Shown piece by piece: positions 1 through 4,131 of a stretch of 7,348 bases of DNA. The DNA is from an uncultured Treponema sp. (GTDB lineage Bacteria > Spirochaetota > Spirochaetia > Treponematales > Treponemataceae), in contig CALINC010000063.1 of the NCBI GenBank assembly GCA_938045195.1, positions 1 through 7,348 of the forward strand. Direction: 5' to 3'. How positions within the stretch are numbered: the stretch's first letter is position 1; each line of letters starts with the position of its first letter. Under the pieces are notes generated by a model. That model ran no database searches. It was not told the DNA's origin and was given only the letters and a program-made list of their open reading frames with translations. Both the position numbers and the translations under genes were made by a program.

Positions 1-236
1 GAGCCGATAAAAAGCTCTCTGCCGTTGTATTTGTTCGGGTTTTTGAGCGGCTGCCACATCTTTACGTCCACAAATTCGCCCCACGGTTCGGGATGATTGG
101 TAAAGCGTTTCATAAAAGACGCATAGCAATATTTACAGGCGTGTTCGCAGCCCGTATAAGGATTTACCGAAAACTCACATGCGGGCAGATCGGATTTTGT
201 GATCACGCTTTTTGCGGCGGTTTCTTTTATAATCAT
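1..236 (-). CDS. Radical SAM protein of the mobile-pair / spore-photolyase-like type, N-terminal 78 residues, runs off left edge
   Basis: The reading frame starts at ATG 236-234 on the minus strand and is open to the window edge. A GGAG ribosome site lies 7 bases upstream of the ATG. The translation begins MIIKETAAKSVITKSDLPAC and continues through NPYTGCEHACKYCYASFMKR. The CxxxCxxC motif (Cys30, Cys34, Cys37) is the [4Fe-4S] site of radical SAM enzymes, which cleave S-adenosylmethionine to a 5'-deoxyadenosyl radical. The spacing, the NPY(T/V)GC...CKYCYA context and the following FMKRF...EPWGxFVDVK resemble the proteins NCBI calls radical SAM mobile pair protein B, a spore-photolyase-like subfamily found in pairs on mobile DNA. 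That naming is from memory of the family. The substrate is unknown. The partner gene, if present, would lie beyond the left edge. It lies downstream of yjdF on the same strand (125-base gap) and may be co-transcribed with it. Confidence 0.85.
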   Translation of the reverse strand, partial: MIIKETAAKSVITKSDLPACEFSVNPYTGCEHACKYCYASFMKRFTNHPEPWGEFVDVKMWQPLKNPNKYNGRELFIG

Positions 237-282
237 TTGCATTCTCCGAATTGTATTTGTGTGTCATTCGCTTGGTATAAGA

Positions 283-347
283 GGTTCCGAAGCGAAGGAA
301 TGGAGCGATAGTGGAACCCCGCAAAGCCCGACCTGCCGAAAGGCAGG
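283..347. repeat. Two adjacent inverted repeats in the yjdF - radical SAM gap
   Basis: GGTTCC (283-288) pairs with GGAACC (313-318). Right after it CCTGCC (332-337), loop GAAA, pairs with GGCAGG (342-347). Both stems are perfect 6-mers. Neither is followed by a T-run on either strand, so they do not read as intrinsic terminators. They may be a processing or attenuation structure between the two minus-strand genes, or debris of the mobile module. Confidence 0.5.
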
Positions 348-361
348 GGCTGCCCTGAATA

Positions 362-778
362 TCAATACCCTCGATGCTTTTCTTTTTTCTTTTGCTGTTT
401 CAGTTCAAAGTTTCGCTGTGCCTTTGCCCGATTTTGTTCACGGCTTTGCGCCTTGCGTTGCTGTTTGTTCTGCTCCTGTTGCAGTTTTAGAGCCTGCTGT
501 GATTTAGTATCAATGCCGGTTTTCTGCATTTCCTTTCTTGCATCACGTTGCGCTCTCTTTGGATTCTTTTTGTTTTCCTTTACAACAGTTGCTACGACAG
601 GGCTGAATTGTAAATCTTGATGGTGATTAAGGAGAAAATCCATAATCTCGTAATCTTTCGGCTCTGCTCCAAAAGTTACTTTAGCCGCAGATAATTTTCC
701 ATCCTCGTTTCTTTCAAAGACGCCTACCCAAAACGGCTCTTCAAAAAACACCGTAAATTTACTTACTGTATTGCCCAT
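362..778 (-). CDS. yjdF: YjdF family protein (DUF2992)
   Basis: This is a 138-residue cytosolic protein of unknown biochemical role. The N-terminal part (residues 8-65) carries the family signature: FTVFFEEPFWVGVFE, then DGKLSAAKVTFGAEPKDYEI. The C-terminal half (about 67-138) is an extremely basic, Gln/Lys/Arg-rich helix that ends KKKEKHRGY, close to the KHRGH end known from Firmicutes YjdF proteins, so the TGA stop is the genuine end. The start is set by the site GGAGGG (785-790), six bases before the ATG. There is no signal peptide or membrane segment. In Firmicutes this family is typically controlled by the azaaromatic-sensing yjdF riboswitch, and a matching leader precedes this copy. The gene is on the minus strand, followed by the radical SAM gene. 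Its family distribution and riboswitch suggest transfer from a Firmicute donor (inference). The family assignment is firm and the function is not known. Confidence 0.92.
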   Translation of the reverse strand: MGNTVSKFTVFFEEPFWVGVFERNEDGKLSAAKVTFGAEPKDYEIMDFLLNHHQDLQFSPVVATVVKENKKNPKRAQRDARKEMQKTGIDTKSQQALKLQQEQNKQQRKAQSREQNRAKAQRNFELKQQKKKEKHRGY

Positions 779-806
779 CGCAATCCCTCCTTAAAAGATT
801 TAGATG

Positions 807-921
807 AGCAAAGAACGGACAACCCGGAGGGGCAGGTTACTTACCCTGACAAGCAGGACGGCCGGGCTACCTACCGGCTCTAATATGTATCACTACATAC
901 ATTGCGTTTTTATCTTTGCTT
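807..921 (-). promoter_or_regulatory. yjdF riboswitch candidate (5' leader of yjdF)
   Basis: Read on the minus strand, the leader is closed by a long-range stem AGCAAAGA (920-913) with TCTTTGCT (814-807). Inside are ATGTAT (902-897) with ATACAT (890-885), GCCGG (878-874) with CCGGC (865-861), and CCTG (857-854) with CAGG (848-845). A further ACC...GGT pairing follows around 838-822. Purine-rich joining segments such as TAGGTAG and GGGTAAGTAACC lie between the stems. The 3' side of the closing stem ends 16 bases before the GGAGGG ribosome site of yjdF, a geometry suited to translational control. The multi-stem layout directly before a yjdF gene fits the yjdF RNA motif, which in Firmicutes binds azaaromatic compounds. 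I matched architecture and context by eye, not with a covariance model. Confidence 0.8.
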
Positions 922-982
922 TATGTATATTCAAGCCTAAGCGGCTGGATTAACAAATTTATCTCTCTCAATAGCTGATGTT

Positions 983-1011
983 ATTATGTCATTTTTAAAG
1001 CAATCAATCAA
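983..1011 (-). promoter_or_regulatory. Candidate promoter of the yjdF leader
   Basis: On the minus strand TTGATT (1011-1006) is followed after 17 bases by CATAAT (988-983). Initiation would fall near 976, giving a leader of about 200 bases that contains the whole folded riboswitch region. Spacing is ideal and both boxes differ little from the sigma70 consensus. Confidence 0.55.
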
Positions 1012-1203
1012 TTCATTTATAATCTGCGTTTTGCAGACGGATCTTTCACTCTATGAACGGCACCGGCGTACCGGAGAAGCGGCAGTGCCGAAGTTGACTG
1101 TGCCGTGCTGCAAGCACAAATCGCCGCCCCCGCATTCTATCGGAAGGACGGACTTCTTGGAATCTCGAACTTCCCCGATGCGAGCAGTCCGATTCGCCGG
1201 GAC
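1012..1203. other. Gene-free stretch with short palindromes
   Basis: No reading frame here has a ribosome site or a recognisable product. Several short self-complementary runs occur, such as CCGG-CGTA-CCGG, CGGC-AGT-GCCG and GTGC-TGCAA-GCAC. It is continuous in style with the repeat-rich DNA to its right and nothing else is seen. Confidence 0.4.
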
Positions 1204-1204
1204 G

Positions 1205-1292
1205 GGCGAACATCCTAAGGCATTCTTAAAGCAAATAATTGGTTGTATGTTCGCCTCGATAATCCGATGAAGGCTGCCTTAAAATGTCCGTC
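1205..1292 (+). repeat. Modular palindromic repeat, copy A (head module, fused to an inverted partial copy)
   Basis: GGCGAACAT (1205-1213) and ATGTTCGCC (1247-1255) form a perfect 9-bp inverted repeat around a 33-base loop. The loop shares TAAGGC(A)TTCTTAA and GGTTGT with the other copies. Directly after it, 1256-1290 matches the same module in reverse (GATAATCCGATGAAGG...CCTTAAAATGTCCGTC), so this copy looks like a head-to-head fusion or rearranged remnant. The arms differ from the other copies (GAAC for GGAC) yet remain complementary to each other. Confidence 0.7.
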
Positions 1293-1376
1293 TCCTTCCT
1301 TGGGCACGACCAAATGGCGGCACTCTTTGAAAACCCCGTGGGGGCGTTGAAAGGAAATTGATATGAACCCATCTGG

Positions 1377-1458
1377 CACAAAACGGACGATTCAGTCCGT
1401 TTTGTGGGACGGACATAAGAGCAATAATCCGATGAAGGATACATAAAAATGTCCGTCC
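1377..1458 (-). repeat. Modular palindromic repeat, copy B (inverted orientation)
   Basis: GGACGGACAT (1407-1416) and ATGTCCGTCC (1449-1458) are perfect 10-bp arms separated by 32 bases. In plus coordinates they are preceded by the variable hairpin CACAAAACGGAC (1377-1388), loop GATTCA, GTCCGTTTTGTG (1395-1406). Further left, CCCATCTGG (1368-1376) corresponds to the reversed anchor. Read on the minus strand the order is the same as in copies C and D: head inverted repeat, variable hairpin, anchor. The hairpin stem sequence is specific to this copy. Confidence 0.8.
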
Positions 1459-1459
1459 C

Positions 1460-1557
1460 GATTCTTGCCAGATGAGGCTTATACAAGTTTTCTGCCGGGA
1501 AAACCGGGGGCGGCGGACGAAGAACTAAAGGTTGTAAAACCCATTTTCCCGCCGCCC
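1460..1557 (+). repeat. Repeat tail modules without a head (anchor, GTTTTC hairpin, GGGCGGCGG hairpin)
   Basis: This is a plus-orientation tail joined directly to the end of inverted copy B. It starts CGATTCTTG and the anchor AGATGAGGCTTATAC. Next, GTTTTC pairs with GAAAAC, and then GGGCGGCGG (1508-1516) pairs with CCGCCGCCC (1549-1557) as perfect 9-mers. The 32-base loop, with CGAAGAA, AAAGG and CCATTTT, is shared with the tail of copy C. The abrupt join to an oppositely oriented head indicates a rearrangement. Confidence 0.7.
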
Positions 1558-1624
1558 GAGCGATACGAATAGCTCGAACCGAGCGGTACGAGATGTTCGC
1601 ATCGCCTTATGCGAGAAGTTCGAG
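1557..1624. repeat. Nested hairpin cluster after the tail module
   Basis: CGAGC (1557-1561) pairs with GCTCG (1572-1576). Overlapping it, CTCGAAC (1573-1579) pairs with GTTCGAG (1618-1624) and encloses GATG-TTCG-CATC, a 4-bp stem with a TTCG tetraloop. The two larger pairings are mutually exclusive. The sequence is not coding in any frame that I can defend. Confidence 0.5.
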
Positions 1625-1689
1625 TGCCGCAAATCTAACGCAGCCTACAGTGCGGCTTGAAAAGTTCGCGACACGGCGTCTCAGGGGTA

Positions 1690-1854
1690 GGGCGGACATT
1701 TTAAGGCGTTCTTAATCGGGTTGTCGCTCGTATGTCCGTCCCAAGAATCGGACAAGTCCGATTCTTGCAAGATGGGTTATACTAGTTTTGTTGTAAGGGA
1801 AGCCGGGGCGGCGGGCGAAGAATAAAAGGGTGAAAGACACATTTTCCCGCCGCC
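1690..1854 (+). repeat. Modular palindromic repeat, copy C (most complete copy)
   Basis: The copy contains all modules in order. The head arms are GGGCGGACAT (1690-1699) and ATGTCCGTCC (1732-1741), 32 bases apart. The variable hairpin is CAAGAATCGGAC (1742-1753), loop AA, GTCCGATTCTTG (1756-1767). The anchor CAAGATGGGTTATAC follows. The tail hairpin is GGCGGCGGG (1807-1815) with CCCGCCGCC (1846-1854) around a 30-base loop containing CGAAGAATAAAAGGGTG and CATTTT. It lies upstream of the LRR lipoprotein gene, in the same orientation as copies D and E downstream of that gene. Confidence 0.85.
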
Positions 1855-2038
1855 TATCTGCATTAACGGGGATGTCCCTTCTTCTCTAATAAAACAGGGT
1901 TCACATCATTACGATTTCAAATAATGAGCCGTGTTGAAAAACGGCATAAAAACGGGCTATACTGCACGGCGATGACAGACAAACAAAGCTCTGACAAAAC
2001 ACTTTCTTATAAGAACCCGCACACCGGCGCACGGACGC
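1855..2038 (+). other. Gene-free stretch with a weak second promoter candidate
   Basis: TTGAAA (1934-1939), an 18-base gap and TATACT (1958-1963) form a possible sigma70 promoter. An ATG at 1972 opens a 74-codon frame that runs through the downstream CGTT repeat and reads it as SFVR units. It has no ribosome site and no recognisable homology, so I do not call a gene. Nothing else is seen here. Confidence 0.3.
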
Positions 2039-2066
2039 TTGACAAATCCGAAACGCGCTTCATAAT
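2039..2066 (+). promoter_or_regulatory. Strong sigma70-like promoter abutting the CGTT microsatellite
   Basis: TTGACA (2039-2044) is a perfect -35 box. After 16 bases comes CATAAT (2061-2066), and the next base starts the tetranucleotide repeat. Transcription would begin inside the repeat, near 2073, giving a leader of about 260 bases for the LRR lipoprotein gene. No better promoter is seen closer to that gene: the TAATAT at 2312-2317 would place initiation inside the ribosome site. Confidence 0.65.
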
Positions 2067-2120
2067 CGTTCGTTCGTTCGTTCGTTCGTTCGTTCGTTCG
2101 TTCGTTCGTTCGTTCGTTCG
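2067..2120 (+). repeat. Tetranucleotide microsatellite (CGTT)13.5
   Basis: There are 54 uninterrupted bases of CGTT with no variant unit. The tract directly follows the -10 box of the promoter and ends 212 bases before the ATG of the LRR lipoprotein gene. Pure tetranucleotide tracts of this length are prone to slipped-strand mispairing, and here copy-number change would alter the initially transcribed region. Confidence 0.98.
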
Positions 2121-2251
2121 GCATAAATCATATCCCAAATACAACACAAGTTTCTCACGTAAGCCGGATGTGCCTCAAGACAAGTTTCCCGGATAAGGAA
2201 CAGTTCAACGGGCTTTAGAACAGTCAAAAAGCCCACAATCCGTACGGGGTT

Positions 2252-2272
2252 TTTAGGGGCAGAGCCCCTAAA
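2252..2272. repeat. Perfect palindromic hairpin in the LRR gene leader
   Basis: TTTAGGGGC (2252-2260), loop AGA, and GCCCCTAAA (2264-2272) form a 9-bp stem. There is no T-run after it on the plus strand, so it is not a clear terminator. It sits in the predicted leader, 60 bases before the start codon, and could affect leader stability. It could also simply be a dispersed REP-like element. Confidence 0.7.
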
Positions 2273-2332
2273 CAGCGCGGGAAGGAGTGGGAGGGTTTTA
2301 TCCCTAAGAAATAATATTTTGAGGAGGAGTTT

Positions 2333-3424
2333 ATGAAAAACTCTATCAACAAGAGCAAGGCACACGCCTTGAAGCAAAGAGCCGCGGCGCTCATCTCAGC
2401 CGCACTTTTAATGTCGGCACTTATATTTACCGCGTGTGTACAGCAGGAACCTACGCCGAAGTATATCATCACATTCGGCGTGGACGGTATGGGCGGTAGG
2501 CTTACCGCAACGGTCGACGGAAGTGCCATCCGCTCAGGCGAGGAGGTGGAACAGGGCAAGACTGTCACATTCACCGCAGAGGCGGAGCTTGACTCCTATC
2601 TGAAAGGCTGGACGCTCAACGGGGCACCGGTTAACGGCACAGCTAAGACCTACACCTTAACCGTAACAAAGGCGGCAGACGTAAAAGTGAAGATATTCCC
2701 CGAAGCTGCCGTGCTTACCTTGGGCGACAAGAAAGACATCACCATCACGGCAAAAACAGCTGACGGCTCAGCCGTGCAAGTGGAAGGCTGCTCCCAGACA
2801 ACTCTTGCAAGCGATGAGGCAACCACACTGAACGCAAAGGGCACAAAAGTCATCCTCAAAGGCAAAATCACCGAGCTTATAGTTCACTGTGAGCTTACCG
2901 CCCTAAACGTGCAAGGGCTGACCGCTTTGGAAGTACTGGACTGCGACGAAAATCAGCTTACCGAATTGGGTGTGCAAGGCTTGAAGAAATTAAAAAAACT
3001 GTACTGTGCCAAAAATCAGCTTACCGGGATTAACCTGCAGGGGCTAACCTCTTTGGAAAGATTTGACTGCTGGCTTAATAAAATTCCCGCCCTCAACTTG
3101 CAAGGGCTAACCGCTTTGAGCTCTGTAGACTGTCACTTAAATCAGCTTACCTCCATCAAGGTGCAAAGCTTAACTGCTTTGCAATTTCTAACCTTACATG
3201 GCAATAAGCTTAGTGCCGAAGTCTTGACTGAGCTGTTTAATGCCTTACCGCAACGCGAGCAAAACGATAAGGGAAAATGTACGCTTTACATTGAGCGAGA
3301 ACAAGACGGCACCCACAAGGATTTTAATAATCCTGCGGAACTGAAAACCGCCTTCGACGCCGCAAAGAAAAGGAACTGGCAGATATATAAAAGGACAGCA
3401 AAGGACGATTCTGTGGAGTTATAG
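2333..3424 (+). CDS. Leucine-rich-repeat surface lipoprotein
   Basis: This is a 363-residue predicted exported lipoprotein. Residues 1-34 form a signal peptide: a basic start (MKNSINKSKAHALKQR), a hydrophobic core (AAALISAALLMSALIF), then the lipobox TAC with Cys35 as the lipidated residue. Residues 46-118 are a beta-rich module resembling InlB B-repeat/Big-like domains (ITFGVDGMGGRLTATVDG, then the aromatic-Leu-Lys-Gly-Trp turn). Residues about 185-300 hold five 21-residue LRRs of the form LTALxxLDCxxNQLTxLxVQG, followed by a non-repeat C-terminus of about 60 residues. The start is fixed by AGGAGG (2322-2327), five bases before the ATG. The architecture resembles treponemal LRR proteins such as LrrA, which act in attachment or host contact, but that role is an inference. 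The gene stands alone, flanked by modular repeats in direct orientation, with a microsatellite at its probable promoter. Confidence 0.9.
   Translation: MKNSINKSKAHALKQRAAALISAALLMSALIFTACVQQEPTPKYIITFGVDGMGGRLTATVDGSAIRSGEEVEQGKTVTFTAEAELDSYLKGWTLNGAPVNGTAKTYTLTVTKAADVKVKIFPEAAVLTLGDKKDITITAKTADGSAVQVEGCSQTTLASDEATTLNAKGTKVILKGKITELIVHCELTALNVQGLTALEVLDCDENQLTELGVQGLKKLKKLYCAKNQLTGINLQGLTSLERFDCWLNKIPALNLQGLTALSSVDCHLNQLTSIKVQSLTALQFLTLHGNKLSAEVLTELFNALPQREQNDKGKCTLYIEREQDGTHKDFNNPAELKTAFDAAKKRNWQIYKRTAKDDSVEL
2909..3223 (+). repeat. Five 63-bp tandem repeats encoding the LRRs
   Basis: Units begin at 2909, 2972, 3035, 3098 and 3161, each starting (G/C/T)TGCA(A/G)(G/A)G and exactly 63 bp apart, which equals 21 codons. 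DNA identity is high in the segments CAAGGGCTAACCGCTTTG and AATCAGCTTACC. The close similarity suggests recent expansion or ongoing homogenisation, so in-frame gain or loss of repeats is possible. Confidence 0.85.
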
Positions 3425-3456
3425 CCGCAAATTGGTGTTGTTGTGTAGGGAAGGCG

Positions 3457-3573
3457 GACGGGCATATTTACGCATCGTTCATTTGATTATTGTCTGTATG
3501 CCCGTCTCAAGAATCGGACGTTGTCCGATTCTTGCAAGATGGGTTATGCCGGTTTTTCTTGCAGGAAAACCGG
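3457..3573 (+). repeat. Modular palindromic repeat, copy D
   Basis: GACGGGCAT (3457-3465) and ATGCCCGTC (3498-3506) form perfect 9-bp arms around a 32-base loop. Then come the variable hairpin CAAGAATCGGAC (3508-3519), loop GTT, GTCCGATTCTTG (3523-3534), the anchor CAAGATGGGTTATGC, and CCGGTTTT (3549-3556) pairing with AAAACCGG (3566-3573). The GGCGGCGG tail is missing, and the copy runs within a few bases into copy E. It begins 32 bases after the LRR stop codon and may act as a transcript 3' structure, though no canonical T-run follows it. Confidence 0.82.
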
Positions 3574-3581
3574 TGGCAGCG

Positions 3582-3656
3582 GACGGACATATTAAGGCTT
3601 CGTTCATCTGATTATGGGTTGTATGCCCGTCTCAAGTTTGCCATGCGGCAAACTTG
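3582..3656 (+). repeat. Modular palindromic repeat, copy E head and hairpin
   Basis: GACGGACAT (3582-3590) and ATGCCCGTC (3623-3631) are arms 32 bases apart with one mismatched pair. The hairpin CAAGTTTGCC (3633-3642), loop ATGC, GGCAAACTTG (3647-3656) is a perfect 10-bp stem of a different sequence from copies C and D. The anchor does not follow at once. It appears at 3911 after the 23-bp array, so the array sits inside this copy. Confidence 0.8.
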
Positions 3657-3676
3657 CAATATTGACTGACCGGCAA

Positions 3677-3906
3677 CGTAATGACGCACTGTTCCGCAAC
3701 ATAGCGCGGGACACTCCCGCAGCGTAATGCGGGACACCCCCGCAGCATAATGCGGGACACTCCCGCAGCATAATGCGGGAGTGTCCGACTACATAAGGTC
3801 GGAGTGTGCGACCGCATAAGGTCGGGGTGACCGACCACATAAGGTCGGAGTGTCCCTCCGCATAAGGAAGGACTGTCATTCTACATAAGATCGGCTTTTC
3901 CGATTC
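3677..3906. repeat. Array of ten 23-bp tandem hairpin units
   Basis: Units start at 3677, 3700, 3723, 3746, 3769, 3792, 3815, 3838, 3861 and 3884, a period of exactly 23 bp. The invariant core is (C/A)CATAA or GCATAA, and the flanks are complementary across it: CCCGCA/TGCGGG, CCGAC/GTCGG, CGACC/GGTCG, CCGACC/GGTCGG, TCCNTCC/GGANGGA. A second pairing phase exists within units, for example GCGGGA-CAC-TCCCGC and ATCGG-CTTTT-CCGAT. There is no spacer sequence, so this is not a CRISPR array. Open frames across it are translations of the repeat, not genes. Confidence 0.93.
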
Positions 3907-4009
3907 TTGCTGGATGGGTTATGCCGGTTGCCCTTTAAGGAAAACTTGGGGCGATGTGCGAAGAATAAAAGGGTGAAAGACCCGTTTTTCAGCCATCCGC
4001 CCGAGCGGG
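3900..4009 (+). repeat. Repeat tail modules completing copy E
   Basis: After the array come CCGATTCTTGC and the anchor GGATGGGTTATGCCGG, then a diverged AAGG/AAAAC segment. The tail follows with the conserved loop CGAAGAATAAAAGGGTG and AAGAC, flanked by imperfect arms GGGGCGATG (3949-3957) and CATCCGCCC (3994-4002). The continuation CCGCCCGAGCG matches the sequence after the tail at 1552-1562, so the shared repeat extends at least that far. Confidence 0.65.
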
Positions 4010-4023
4010 GCACACACCCGTCT

Positions 4024-4085
4024 TGTTGAAGGGGCTTTAACAGCTCGAGTGAAAGGTCTTCAACAGTTCGGAGGAAGCGGCTTCC
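4024..4085. repeat. Inverted repeats downstream of the solute-binding protein gene
   Basis: TGTTGAAG (4024-4031) pairs with CTTCAACA (4058-4065), and AGGAAG (4073-4078) pairs with CTTCCT (4080-4085) or a one-base-shifted form. The second lies about 50 bases beyond the minus-strand stop codon at 4132. No T-run follows on the minus strand, so any terminator role would have to be Rho-linked or structural. Confidence 0.45.
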
Positions 4086-4131
4086 TTCGTTTGTCTCAGC
4101 GGCTCCAACCCGCCTTGTTCTTTCAGTTTTA

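Noticed and set aside
986..1270. Plus-strand frame of 94 codons in the gene-free region
   Set aside because: No ribosome site and no recognisable motif. It overlaps palindromic repeats and the yjdF promoter region.
1634..1780. Integron attC sites (ATCTAAC at 1634 and GTTATAC near 1774 noted)
   Set aside because: The two core-like sites are not complementary to each other, no matched RYYYAAC/GTTRRRY pair flanks the hairpins, and no integrase is seen. A cassette-like role of the repeats is kept only as a hypothesis.
2060..2377. Minus-strand frame with NERT repeats opposite the CGTT tract
   Set aside because: It is a shadow of the microsatellite, overlaps the LRR signal peptide coding region, and lacks a ribosome site.
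3508..3573. Intrinsic terminator of the LRR gene
   Set aside because: The stems are strong, but neither is directly followed by a T-run on the plus strand, and the same hairpin occurs upstream of the gene in copy C.
3604..3879. Minus-strand reading frames across the 23-bp array
   Set aside because: They are translations of the tandem repeat in two frames, have no ribosome site, and stay open only because the repeat lacks stops.
3677..3906. CRISPR-like array
   Set aside because: The units are contiguous 23-mers with no unique spacers, no leader and no cas genes, so it is a plain tandem array.
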